From Epiperipatus broadwayi (lineage: Eukaryota; Onychophora; Udeonychophora; Euonychophora; Peripatidae), in the NCBI GenBank assembly GCA_028023455.1, contig JAQFVV010006548.1, positions 62,001-126,000 of the forward strand: a stretch of 64,000 nt of DNA, given 5' to 3'. The translations under genes and the position numbers were made by a program. A model generated the notes under the pieces. That model was not told where the DNA came from and did no database searches. It saw nothing but the letters and a program-made list of their open reading frames with translations. Below are positions 48,006 to 60,320 of the stretch, piece by piece; the first letter of the stretch is position 1; each line of letters starts with the position of its first letter.

Positions 48006-50936
48006 CTTTAGCATTACGCCTTTGATATTTATAAGAATAAATATATATTTGTTATCCTTATATAAGGAAAAGAACCCCAAAATTTGTATAGATTTTCTGA
48101 AATGACACTTTGATTAACCTCTAATATCTAATACACTTTGCAATTCTTAACACTTAAAACTATCTTTCCTTATGAAATATCTACCAATTTAACCTAAGAT
48201 TTTTTTTTTCAAAATGCATGCTGTTTTAGTGGTTTCAGTTCAATGGTTTTATCTTTTTAGATAACCATGTCTCAGTGTTAACCTTAATTTAAAATCCTTT
48301 GGATCAATTTTTTAAATTTATCTTTTGATTCCTTAGACAATTTCTAATTGATATCTTATTTAAATACCTAGGCAATATATCTCACAATATTGTTTTTAAT
48401 AATATCAAGGTCATCTCTAGATCATTCACACTATCTCATTCACGCATTCTCATCCTTAAATCTCCATATTGCTAAAGACTTATAATTGATTCTAATAGTC
48501 CTGAAATTTCTCAGAAATTTTATAATCATTAAGGCCTTTTCTGCCATACTGTATTTTTCTTTTTTCTTGAGCATTATTCCTCAAAATACCTATGGATTTT
48601 AGATGATCTTCATATAACAGCTACAACAGACATCCATATATTTTCTTCAGATGCATTACAAAGCAATAAAAATGCTAAGGCTTGAATACTTTAATAAAGC
48701 CTTCTTAACAAAATTGAAAGATTCATTATTCTAGTAAGGGATGTATGCACAATAGTAATTATATCACAGAGTAAACACATTTGATGGAATGTTTTAGGCA
48801 TGGCAAAATTTTTAATTACAAATTATGTACAGAGAGAGATTATTTCCTTGGTAATTGATAATATGCCAAGAAAATTTACTTTCTGGCAGATTGAGTTTGG
48901 CTTTTAGTGTTTGATGGTCATATTAGCCATCCCACAAGTCTTCAGCCCTCTCATATAAAGTGGATAAGCCCAATAGAAGTGTTATTATGTAAAACAATAT
49001 TCATAAAAACAACTTTTTGTTCTATCATAAGTCTCAATATCTCTTCAACTTCTTGGAAATAAAATGAACTTATAATTACTTGAGATAGTTTGGTTAATTG
49101 ACTCACAAGTCACTCATGGAGATGCTCCAAATAATAAAATTAATTTGAAGCTTCATAATCAAAATATTTAATGATAAAATTTATTGATTGATAGACATTT
49201 TTGAATGTAGAAGATTCCACTTCATTCCTAGAAAAAGCATTGAATTAATGCCTTGGAGTCTTTTACAAAGATTCAACATTTATTTATTTAAGTATCCTGC
49301 GTATAAATGTACAATAAAAGTCAAACTGGAAATGAATTATGGCTAAAGAAAACTAGTATTCAAATTTATTGTGAAGATTTAAAAAAAATAGGAGACATTA
49401 TTGGAAAAATTTGTATAATAAAAAGGAATAGTTGGTGGATTATATCTGTATAGATGAATTGAAAATAATATTTCATATTACTTGAAAAACAAATCCGTTG
49501 ATAGATTACACTGCATAGTTTGATTGGCATAATTGGTAGGTGTCCAATTTGGGATTGGGAGGCTGGTGATCGAACTTCTTATGAACTCCCAAGCAATAAA
49601 GCCATATACAGTGTTTTTGTTTTGTTTTTTTTGTTGATAGACAGATGTAGGGAATATTTTGATCACTTTTTCAGTAATATAAAAATTTAGGTGATTGCTC
49701 TAATAATGTATCGACCTTACTCTCTGATTTAGATTTGGAAGAAAATTTAAAATATGACTAATTAATTTCCTTTAAAACTATGCTTCTATTAACCCATTTT
49801 ACAAAAATAGCGATTATCTACTAGCGTAAAAACTTTCATGGATTTTATTGAAAAGATAGCTTCAATGTCATAGATAAGTGATTATCTCGGACTGAAGTTT
49901 TATTCAATCGAAATATTTTATAAACATGAAAATGAAAAAAATATAAGCAAATATGTTTTTATATATTGCTTTTATCAATTTGTCTCAAAAAAATTTGCAG
50001 CAGTATTAGAAATTAATTGATTGTCTATTAAAGTTCACTCATGTTATACAGCTCCAATATGAAAAGAAAGTTTACTGCTGGTAGTGGATTATCTAGAGCA
50101 TTTGAAATAAAAACTGATAATAAACAGATCTGGATGTGTAGTAGTTTCAATTTTGCACTTTCATAAAGTAGCTTCAGTAATCATTCAGCAAAATGTGATA
50201 AATTTGAATCCATTGAAAGAATTTTATCATCTTTGCTTCTATATTTACAGTAAGCTGGTGATTGTGCTGTTCTTTCTAGTTGGAAAAAAAAAAAGATTTA
50301 TAGGATGTTAATATTTTGGACTTTAGTAATTAATATTAAAAAAAAAAGTCAATGGTATAGTAACCAATTATGGAAAAAAAATCATCTGAAAATTCTAGCT
50401 TGAATGACTATCAGTTTGAGAATCTGAACCACTTTAAATGTCTTGATAATTTTGTAGCTAAAAAAGCAGACTTAGATGTTAAGATGCAGTATAGACTTCA
50501 ATGAACTGATGTTGCATTTGATAAGTTGGGAGATATATTTTGTTACAGTAATATAATCAATTAATAATATGTAGGACTGTTATGCTAAATATATTGAATC
50601 GATATGAGATATAAACCTTTGTAACAAAGTTACTAGGAAAATTTTATTTAAGGATCCGGTATCTTCTGAAAATAGACCATTAGTTGTATCACATTTGTCA
50701 TTAACTACAGTTTATATTTTTTGACTAATTATTACATAGTAGTAAAGACCATTGATGTTTCAAGTTAATATTAACTGTAATCAAAAGTATGTTTTTCTCT
50801 CAATTTTATTCGTGCATGCTGTTATTTAATGTTTAAAGTAAAATAATGACAATTTCAAATACAAATATTCTTTTAATATTCATTGTAAATTATTTCTTTA
50901 TATTATCAATATGTAATGTAAAGAAATACATTATTA
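48006..50936. other. AT-rich non-coding stretch
   Basis: No gene, RNA or bounded repeat recognised. The 62-codon minus-strand frame at 49478-49666 matches no family I know. Confidence 0.45.
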
Positions 50937-51978
50937 TATCTTCTGAATTGCCCAGAATTTTTAATGGAGTGAGGTATGCAGTTAAATTTATGAAGAAAAG
51001 AAAAGCTCCAGGTAATGATGGAATTATAATCGATATATTAAAAGAAGCAGTTGAAGAAATAAAAAAAATATTGGCAAAGTTATATACCAAATGTCTAAAT
51101 GATAAAAATTATCCATTCCTATAATACTTCAAAGAACATGTTAGAAATTACAGACTTATCAGGCTTTTATCAGTTTTCTATAAAAAAATTTACCAAGATA
51201 ATTGCAACTCATCTTCAGAGAACATTGGATTTCAACAACCAAGAGAACAAGCTGGATTTAAAAGTGGTTTTAGTACAATAGATCATATCCAAGTATTGAG
51301 AGAAGTTATAGAAAGGACCAATGAATATGAGTTGCCATTATGCTTTGGATTTGTAGATTATGAAAAGGCATTCGATTCTATAATCATTTCTTCAGTGATA
51401 AAAGCATTGGATATTGTCATATTCTGAAAATATTTATAAAAATGCAACAATTAGATTGCATAATGATATTAGGAAGATTGACATTGAGATGGGTGTAAGA
51501 TAGGGTGACCATCTAAAACTTTTACAGCAGTGCTGCAAGAAGTATTTTGTGGATTAAAATGGGAAGCTAGAGGAGTAAAAGTAAATAGAGATTATTTAGA
51601 TTTTGCAGATGATGTAGTTCAGGAAATATTACTAGAGTTATCAGATGAAAAGAGGACAAAAGGTAAATGTTAAAAAAACTAAAGTAATGTTCAATGGATT
51701 TTCTCAAACTATGACATAAAGATTATAATGAGTTAGAAGAAGTTAACAACTAAAAATATCAGATTCTCATTACAGATGGAAACTTAATGGATTAAATTAA
51801 TCATAGAATTAAACTTGTTTGGTGTGCTTTTGGTGGAAATAACTTAATACTAAAGGGAAATGTGCCTATATTTTTTGAAAAGGTTTTTAATAAATGTGTT
51901 TTACCAGTGAGAAGATGGATTGAACTTGGAGAGACCATCCTCCAGTGGATTGATAATGGTTGATGCTGATAATGATGA
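50937..51978 (+). pseudogene. 5'-truncated RTE copy with internal deletion
   Basis: Begins abruptly at tcttctgaattgcccagaat, equivalent to 8030 in the first copy, which is the 5' truncation expected of incomplete reverse transcription. It contains KAPGNDGIIIDILKEA near 51004, a QAGFKSGFS-type block near 51250, FGFVDYEKAFDS near 51347 and a FADD remnant near 51600. Several frames are broken by indels. About 340 bp of the C-terminal coding part is deleted at 51907, joining the KVFNKCVLPV region directly to the RRWIELGE region. It ends in the same tail (gataatggttgatgctgata). It is older and more degraded than 6712-9552. Confidence 0.85.
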
Positions 51979-53456
51979 TTTCTTTACATTTAAAAAAATA
52001 TTTAAGGGTTTTTTATATCTATCTGAAAAATCTTTTAATTCAATTTTCACCCATTTCCAGATTTCAAATCAATTGAAACTTTGCACCACATGTATTCCCA
52101 CTGATAATATATTTTTTAGAATTTGCAAACAATTGAAGCAAAATTAATAGAAAAAATGTATAATTTTATATGGGATTTAGAACTCTACAGTACTGCTATT
52201 TTACAATTGAAATTATATTCTGACTCTTCATTTGTAATTTCTGGATCTACATATAACTAAAAAGTAGAAGTAAAAAAATTTAAATTCTTTTACTAACATA
52301 AATGCATAAAAAAGTAAAAAAAAATCAATTTTCTTTAGGGTTTATAAATAAAAGCTTGGCACAATCCTATTTACAAGTCAGATTCTCAGAATCGTTTAAT
52401 TCTGCAATTAATACTCATTTTGAATAGATTGGTATTGAAACAAGAAAGTGGGTGGGATTTTTTGGGAATCCAACTTCTAAACACAATCATTTTATGTGTG
52501 TTTTTGTGAAAGCTGAAGAAAAGTCTATACATTTATGTGAAAAAAGCATTACTTAAATTTTTCATATTATATATATTAATTGAAAATTTCAGAATTAAAA
52601 TGCCAATAAAATGAAGTTGTAAAAATGAATTTAGATGTAATATATATAGTAATGGTCAATCTAATAAGTGAGGCCACCATTAGTAATATATTTTTTTTGT
52701 AAAAAATGAATTGAGCAACATAAACTATATAATATTTATAATTAACACTTAAAATAATAACTAAAAAAGAGTTTGCTTCTTGTATTATAGCACCAAAGTT
52801 ACAATAACTTATTGATAAATAAAAGTAGTACTTACATGTACTCAGCAAATTTTATAACAGAATATTAATTTTTATAATTATTAAAATATAATTCATTGAG
52901 ATTTAACTACTTCCATAAAGACTACATTCAGCTTAATATTTTATTATGTATAATCTTATTTCTACACTGATAATATTCTCAATATTATATGAACTATTAT
53001 TTCATTGTATCACTTAAACATGAATGTACACAATATCTCTTTGTTCATGTATACATAAAAAAGAAAGATTTCAAGGCAGAATTTAACCAATGACTTAAAT
53101 ATCTTGTTAAATTATACATTTTAATTGCAATAAAGTAACTTACCAACAATAAAATATAATTTGTAACTATATCATACCTTCAGTTCTTTATAAAGAGACA
53201 GATAAGATATGACTAATATACATTAGTATAAGTCAATATCTAAAGTATAACCAAATATAACTAGAATTCTTAATGTCAGTTTATAACAATGATATATCAG
53301 TCTGCATTCAAGTGTGTGCATAAATACACCTATAAAATATGTTGATACACAGTAATAAGTATCATATGCCAAGACTTCTGCAATGTATGGAATATAAATA
53401 AATAAAGTGTATAAATATAATTATTTTCAAATATTTACATTCATTGTAAAGGTTTA
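51979..53456. other. AT-rich non-coding stretch
   Basis: No gene or bounded repeat recognised. The frames at 51920-52147 (+) and 52576-52848 (-) are low-complexity. Confidence 0.45.
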
Positions 53457-53606
53457 GGTCATAAAGAATTTAGTATTAAAATGTTAGAAAGGGTTAAAAA
53501 TTACAGAGAAAGGATGGTTAAAGAATTTTTTTATATAAAAAAATATAATCCTACTCTAAATAGAATTAATGGAGTAGATAAGGAATATAAATTACTGTAT
53601 AATTAA
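53457..53606 (+). pseudogene. C-terminal fragment of a Penelope-like endonuclease ORF
   Basis: A 49-codon frame ending in TAA reads GHKEFSIKMLERVKNYRERM and continues KEFFYIKKYNPTLNRINGVD. This matches the C-terminal end of Penelope-like GIY-YIG ORFs, where a positively charged helix precedes an E..yI....p.lNr..g pattern. The rest of the ORF is absent, a 5' truncation. A 3' region of about 500 bp follows and contains a hammerhead-like motif. Confidence 0.6.
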
Positions 53607-54009
53607 AATAAATGCTTAATGGGTTTAGGTAAATTGTTAGAAGTTTTTTTGTATAAAAGAGAGAGAGGGGGGGGGATGTTTAAATTTGTTTTATATTCAT
53701 TTAAATATATAGTTTAGGAATGTAGTTTTAAGATGAGTTTTAGATAAAATTTAAAGAAAGGGGGAGGTTTTTGGAAATTAGAGTTGGTATTTAAATTTGT
53801 ATAGAAAGTTTCTTGGATGATTTTAAGATATATTTGTAATAAATAATGTAAATAAAAAAAAAAGAGTAATAAAATATAGCAGTGGGAGAAAGATGTAAGT
53901 AAAATATATTTCTATATGTTTAATATGTTTGTTATTATGTTAATGTAAGAGAAAGTTTTTATGTAATTGAAGTTTATTTGTTGATATGTATTTAATATTG
54001 TTGCAGATC

Positions 54010-54049
54010 CTTGAAAATGACTGTATGAGATAAAACAGTTGAAACGTTG
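54010..54049 (+). ncRNA. Hammerhead-like motif in the Penelope 3' region
   Basis: CTTGAAAAT, stem II GACTGT/ACAGTT around an ATGAGATAAA loop, then GAAACGTT. Stem II has one G-U pair. It has the same TTGAAAA variant core as 23938-23983 and 36319-36350. Confidence 0.5.
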
Positions 54050-54119
54050 GAGTTTTGTATATAAATGTACATATATATATATGTTCAGTATTGAGATAAA
54101 AAATAAAGTTTTTGAAAAG

Positions 54120-55600
54120 AAAAAAGGAGGATTTTTTATTTGTTGATATTATTGTAGAACATATATATTTTGAAAGAAAAAAGTGGATGTATCTTTGCTG
54201 TGTTATTATACATCTCATATAATTAAACATTTTGACAATTAATGTTCTTAGCCATAACTTCTATGACAATAATCCAACAAAAGATTTTATGGAGGATTAA
54301 AACTAAGTTCCTTTAACTTTATGATCTTTCTTACAGCTCTAAATCATGACCATGTTTATTTTAAGGCCAACATTTGTCTACTCAAGAAGTTGCAGTCGTA
54401 ATAAGACATCTATTATATACTGATCAAATTCTCTGTATATAATTACTTTTTATAGTCAATTTAATTGTACCTTTGAGGCTTTGCTTTCAGTGTTGCAATG
54501 CAATATTATTCACTTAACTCTTCAGCTGTTTTCTGCTTTATATTTGTTATGTGTAGTTACCTTTATGTACGAATATGGATTCTTATTAATGAATTTTTAT
54601 TATTTTCTTTTTTTTAAGTCATCTACTTACATCTGCATAAAGTTTTTGTATGGTTAACCAAAATATTCCAATCTATGATCCTATAATCAAAAAAATATTC
54701 CAGATGATTGTAAGTGAATAATAGATGGCATCAGTATGCTTATTAATTACTTCTCTAATATATTTAAATTATCTTTAATAATAGTTTGGTTTCATTTCAA
54801 AAATCACAATAATATCTGTATAAATATCTTCTGAAAAAATCTACTTAAGTCAGAACTTTGATGACACTAGTGTTCCTACTTAATACTATATCACACTTTG
54901 AATCATCTACTTTTTTAGCCCATATGCTACAAGCTGAAATTAACAAGCTATCAGTAATCAAAACAACATGACTAAGATTATGTAGGTTTGATGTAAATCT
55001 CTCAAAAGTTATTGAAGCCACAATATATTGCACTACATCTTACATTATTCATAACTTTAGAATCCTCTTCAATTTATAAATAGGAGCTTAACTACATCTG
55101 ATATTGGATTATTATATCTATAATATCTTGTAACTAAAGTTGATACAATTAAAATATATATCCAATACATCAATATGAGGATCTCATTATTTGTCTAAAT
55201 CAGTGTGCTGGAGGTGAAATTTGGGCTAGTGCTTATTAATCTATGTAAAATAGCGATTCCACTTTTGCATATTTGGTTTAATTAGTTATGTTCAGGCAGT
55301 ATTGTTTTATCCAGTTTTTGACAACAGAAATCTTTTTATCTATAAACTTGAATCAACAGTTAAAGATCCCTCACATTAGTAGATATAAATCAAGAACTTA
55401 TACCAAAAAATTAAAATTAAATGAGATAAAACTCTAAATTGGTCCATATTTTATGCTAGAAAATTTTCCCATTTCTCCCAAATTGTCTTGCTAATGTAAG
55501 AAGCTATTATTCATTTTAAATAAAATAAATGATTTTTTTGACCTTGGAAAACATTTCAAATCTGCTTTTGATTATGACTTTGGATCATTTGCTGCCTACT
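54120..55600. other. AT-rich stretch, possibly the 3' end of the gypsy remnant
   Basis: Minus-strand frames near 53940-54230 and 54845-55033 carry no clear motif. This interval lies downstream of the integrase remnant of the minus-strand gypsy element and may include its end and LTR, but no LTR pair is visible. Confidence 0.4.
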
Positions 55601-57012
55601 CTAAAAAACTACTTCATTACTCATATTTAATACTTGCTATTCACAATTACCAATAGAGCTTTTCCCTTAAGAACTATAATCCCCAATGTTCAATACTAGC
55701 AAACAATATTGTTTGCAGTTTGGTTTAGCAAACAATTACCATGTCATAGAACTTTTTGTGCCATATCACAATGTCATGGCTATTTCTTTTCTCTGACAAT
55801 CTCTTACTAATATTTATAGGTCCTCGAAACATCTCACTTTTTCTTAGCATATTAAATAACTTTCAATCAATTATTGGATATTTGCTTCAGCTCAAATTAA
55901 TTGGGCGAATCTCTTTGGGTAGATGCCATTATCATTTCTAGATATCCTAGTCAGTGTAAATAAATCACTTAAATCGAATATTGCCCAACAAATTTAATGA
56001 CATAATTAATTCATTCTCACAAATGCTGTATACTCTCATTAAAGTTTGAATCCTTAATGCAACCTTTATATGCTTTTATTGTTTATTATACTCCTTGGAT
56101 AAGTCAGTAATGTACTCATCCATTTGAAATGTATTTCATTTGGTTAATAATTAATGCAATAAATTATCCAATTTATAATGGTGGTTTGAATTTGTTTTTT
56201 CCCCAAGCACCAGAATGTACACTGATACATCTAAAAATATTTGTATATCATCATGAAACAGAATTGTTCATATAAAGTTATATTAACTACTGTTAATTTG
56301 TTAAACATATTGTGCTGAAAGAACCTTTATAATCAAATGACAGTCACTGATAGTGCATCTTAGAGAAGTTTGAAGAAAGTTTTCCATTCATATCTGTCTA
56401 TATTATTGCCTAACCAAGTTTCAAAGTCTTGTGTACCATAATCCTTACTAAAATTCTTATTCTAGTCTTTTAAGTTCTATTCTTTGTCACCTATTTTTTA
56501 TCTCTAGATTTAAATCTCATGTGTTCTATGCAAGAAATACCTTGAAGATATATTTCATTTATTCCAGGTATGTATTTACTTGGCACAGTCAGACTATTAA
56601 TCTTTCAGAAATAGTTTTCTATTGGCTTCTTCATATTCTTAAAATAATGTTAGCAGTATCATGCATCTTTGTATTTGTCCAATATATATATACACACACA
56701 TACATACCATAAATAATGGGCATAAAAAAATGAAATCTGATTTAACATTTATTTATGTGCTCTTAAGTACCATCTTAGAAATACTTAAGGTAAGCAAGGT
56801 ATTCCGTAACTAAATATTAAACCCTGTCTACTTTTTTTGTTATAATAATGTTATATTTTGTTTAATGTTTATAATATACTTAATTTGATTATTATGTATC
56901 GATCATACTTTGGCTATGTAGAAATAAGCCATTTTTTTAATTTGTAAATATTATTTAATTATGTTTTAAATTATAATAATAAAAATATTTAATTCAAGAT
57001 TTATTTGGAGTA

Positions 57013-57366
57013 AGATTTAGATAATTTAATTCTTAGCTTGCATGTCATTAACATTTCACATGATGGCTTATTGTAAACAGTTGACTGTGTATGCTGCTAT
57101 ATCAGAAGCATTGTGGATTAGTGCACATTCCAATCATTTGCTCTAAGTCTAGATAGTTTAATTCTCAGTGTGCATTTCATTAATGTTTTAGGGCATGATT
57201 TATTATGAACAGTTGATAAAATTGTGTATATACTTTCAGCATTGTGGATAAGTGTACATTCCAGTCACTTGATGTTTATTCCTATAGGTTTTTCTGTGTA
57301 TATACTTTCAGCATTGTGGATAAGTGTACATTCCAGTCACTTGATGTTTATTCCTATAGGTTTTTC
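57013..57366 (+). repeat. Tandem duplications (133-bp and perfect 72-bp units)
   Basis: An older pair about 133 bp apart begins agatttagataatttaatt (57013) and agtctagatagtttaatt (57146). Inside the second unit, 57223-57294 is followed by an exact copy at 57295-57366 (unit starts tgtgtatatactttcagcat). The repeated open frame 57224-57430 is a product of this duplication. Confidence 0.85.
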
Positions 57367-58724
57367 TTTGCCTTTTGAATCATCCACCCAGTCTGTTCAT
57401 TGCTTTTACATGAAATGGAAGTATGTTTAATATTTTTGCAGGTTTTAAATTGGTTAGATGTAAATGCTGTTCTATTATGGAAGCAAGAGCTATTGGGAGA
57501 TTGCATGGAAAATATTTTTCTTTGTGCCCTAATAGTGATCAATGTGTAGAAGAAAAAAATCTCTGGTACCTCTAACCATTAGAAGAAGGCATTAACAACA
57601 ACTTTTCCAGGGATCTGTGTAGTCTAAGTAGAGTTTTCCAATATCCTGAAACTTGAGGCCAAGGCTTTATTTTAGCTAGCATACTTTAATTTATTTGACA
57701 TTGGTGAGCTTGTGATCCTATATATGAATCTATATCAGACTATCATGCATATGATCTAGCTAGAATATTTATTGAGATCATTCCATCATGACTATAATGA
57801 CAATAACTTTTGTGCCCCATAATATATCATTATGCACTTTCTTGACTAAAAGGACTTATTTATGTTGTGGTTTGCTAAACGACCATTTTAGCATATCCAT
57901 TTGCTCAGAAACTTTACTATTTCATTGATCACTATTTTCCAAATCAATCATATTAATTATTTTTCAATTCATATTTGGTATTATCATATTGTTGATTGAG
58001 TGCATCAACATGGGTGATTTTTTTTCCTCTACATATTATTTATTAAAGTTATATGTGTACAAAAAATTGAACCATCTTATCATACAGGATGAACATGCTG
58101 TCGAAGACTTTTTTCAGTTTTGATATAAAGATGTTCCCTAAACATCAGAGCTTTTCTGTTTATTTGGAAATAGTATTTTTCAACCCTGCTCTGATACTTA
58201 CATATGATGCATCATACATAAATACTAATTCTATTTTTGAATCCTAATGGACTTGCGCATTTGAATTACTGTTAATTTTTTTAATTTGTCACAGCTTGAT
58301 TTTGTTTATTACTTCACTTTTATTCCGTTTTTTTTTTTTGGGGGGGGGGGGCAAGCAAATGATATAATGGTTCAATTGCTTGATTTTTGTTGAATGAATT
58401 AACAAGATTCAGAAAAATCTAGAGCTGTTTTTGCTCGTGGGAGAAGTGTTCTTAATACTGTTTTACTTTAATTTTTATGAGAAATGTTTCATGCAATGAT
58501 ACTTTAAACGAAGAAATTCTTTTGTTTTTGTTTCTTTTATTAAGGACATTTTAATTTCCACTATTTTAAATTTATTAAGAAGCTTTCCAGTGATCTCTGA
58601 AAGTTGCCTCTTACTCTTGGCTATTAGGATGAAATCATCAAAATAAGGTCTGCTCCCATAACATGGCTAGAATCACTGATATGACAATCTATTAATTTCT
58701 TAAAACCTTATGTGTGCAATAATG

Positions 58725-58830
58725 ACTAATGCTTCAGCAGTTTTAATATCAATCGGTAGTTGAAGGTAGGCATAATAACTAATGCTTCAGCAGTTTTAAT
58801 ATCAATCGATAGTTGAAGGTAGGCATACCT
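58725..58830 (+). repeat. 53-bp tandem duplication inside the gypsy RT remnant
   Basis: actaatgcttcagcagtttt starts at 58725 and again at 58778; the copies differ by one base in aatcg(g/a)tagttg. The length is not a multiple of three, so it postdates loss of function or helped cause it. Confidence 0.85.
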
Positions 58831-59634
58831 GAAGCTATTTTTAAAAGCATTCTATCTTCAATTAGAGAGTATTTGTTTTATTGCTGGTAGGGGTGGGGAT
58901 TATCAAATGCAATGATAATCTGCAAGTATATATTTCTGTTATATTTAATAATGAATACTATATACTGATTCAGAATTGAAATGTTGGTTCAATGACTTCA
59001 TCAGCCTATTTAACTCTTCAAAAATTTTAGCTCACAAAGCAATGGGTAATATTTGACGTCTGATTTTATTTTAAAAATTGATGGGTACTCTTTACTAACA
59101 ACTCAGACTTGGTTTAAATACATTGGTATATTCTTTTTTAACATCTGCTATATCAGTAGAGATTTGATTCATGCTGACTAAAGCATAACCCAAGGTTTGA
59201 ACCAATTATGCCCTTTTAAGTTGTAATGCATTTGTTTTTACGTAATTTTTTTCAAATAAAAAGATAACAGCCAAATGACAATCTTCCTTGTTATAGCAGT
59301 ATCATTAATAAAATGATTCACATCTTAAATAATGACACTTCATTTTTTAAGACTTAACATTATATTCTTATGATAGATTATTGTCATTTTTGCTTTTTAT
59401 TACACAATTTATTATTCACCTGCTTTTTTTGATAGACACCCAACTTCAATATGTTCAATCCAATAGTCAAAATGACATCATATAAGTGGATATTCGATGA
59501 CTGTGTGAAGTCTGTTATAACAATACCAAACACTATTTGCAAATGTCACTAAATCCATCACATTTTGCTGTAATATTTTATATAAATACAATTTGTACAT
59601 CGTACTTAAAACACTTTTTAGCAAGATTTAGTGT

Positions 59635-59745
59635 GATGCTTCTATTGTCCTGCAGTCTCCCTCAGAGCCACTACTATTTAAATTTTTTAAGAAATTGAAA
59701 TAGGATTGGTTCTGAGGAAGACTGTAGAACAGTTGAAACATCAAA
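59635..59745. repeat. Small inverted repeat carrying two hammerhead-like motifs
   Basis: 59635-59669 read on the minus strand (ggctctgagggagactgcag) resembles 59706-59745 on the plus strand (ggttctgaggaagactgtag). They are inverted around 59690. The plus copy has the better core; the minus copy has lost GAAAC (GAAGC). Confidence 0.65.
59712..59739 (+). ncRNA. Hammerhead-ribozyme-like motif with intact core
   Basis: CTGAGGA (fits CUGANGA), one extra A, stem II GACTGT/ACAGTT with an AGA loop and one G-U pair, then GAAAC. Flanking stems I and III are not obvious, so cleavage activity is uncertain. Confidence 0.5.
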
Positions 59746-60122
59746 ATGTGTATATAATTTTTTTTTTACTAAAAAGTGTTTGAAATAAGGTGTCAAATTC
59801 TATTTATTTATTTGATCTGTTCTATTGCATTATATATATTTAAGGTCACAATTGAACTGACATTTAATTTTCTATTTTGCTTTTGCTGAATGGTTTTATT
59901 TCAATCTTTAAGTAAAGATACTGCTTGTTTAGCCATATTTCCCAGAGATATTTAAGAAATGACTGAATGAAATGTTATAATGAGAAGTATAAGTAAGTTA
60001 ATTCTCATGAGAAGTATAAGTAAGTTAATTCTCAATTTATGGTCTTACATAAAGTATTTGAAACAATTACTCAACATCTCATCAAGAAATATTTTTAAAA
60101 TCATAAATCAAAGCTTATCCTT

Positions 60123-60320
60123 TTAGAGCTTAAATGCATAGTTAATTGCTTTTTCACTTTCATCTAGATTGTGCAGATTGAATTTATACTTTTCCATTAT
60201 AATCAGAGATTTCAGGTTAAAATATGTGTGTAGTAGTTTATCAAATTTTTGCTTAGAGAGATGTGCCAGTGTTGCTTGTAATTGTAAGTTTTGATGAGTA
60301 GCAGGCTCATAAAAGCTCAT
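60123..60320 (-). pseudogene. Ty3/gypsy gag fragment
   Basis: Minus-strand frame of 65 codons containing KFDKLLHTYFNLKSLIIMEK and KYKFNLHNLDESEKAINYAF. The pattern (f..L...l..hf.pKp..i.Er.kFn.R.q...Esi..Y...L) is that of the capsid C-terminal region of K02A2.6-like gypsy gag proteins, which build the particle around element RNA. It lies on the same strand as, and upstream of, the pol remnant, as expected for gag before pol. No CCHC knuckle follows within the readable part. Confidence 0.6.

Larger units (their letters stand above)
55600..58870 (-). pseudogene. Ty3/gypsy pol remnant (RT, RNase H, integrase)
   Basis: Minus strand, with many stops. RT: AYLQLPIDIKTAEALVI near 58710-58770, EINRLSYQ near 58690, and YFDDFILIAKSKRQL near 58600-58647, matching the gypsy order AYlQlpl... 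/ fnRLpFGi / Y.DDilv. RNase H: VFMYDASYVSIRAGLK near 58180-58225 (family TDAS..G.GAvL). Integrase: GKALLVIVNSK near 55640-55670, matching the gKm.lvivDa.SKw catalytic block with Asp changed to Asn. The order RT-RH-IN on one strand over about 3 kb fits gypsy elements of the K02A2.6-like type. A 53-bp tandem duplication lies inside RT. The homology was read by eye, so the margins are approximate. Confidence 0.55.
58871..60122. other. Degraded gypsy middle region with a foldback insertion
   Basis: Expected to hold the gag C-terminus and protease of the minus-strand gypsy remnant, but no CCHC knuckle or DTGA motif could be read. A foldback with hammerhead-like motifs sits at 59635-59745, and a 27-bp tandem duplication (atgagaagtataagtaagtt...) at 59980-60033. 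Confidence 0.4.

Noticed and set aside
49478-49666. 62-codon minus-strand frame with a non-random look (TSLPIPNWTPTNYANQT)
   Set aside because: No family recognised and no neighbouring coding pieces; could be a decayed exon but this cannot be supported.
58960-59010. CTGATGAAGTC on the minus strand, possible further hammerhead
   Set aside because: No GAAA box follows a closing stem II; the inner pairing (ATTGAA/TTCAAT) does not fit the hammerhead order.
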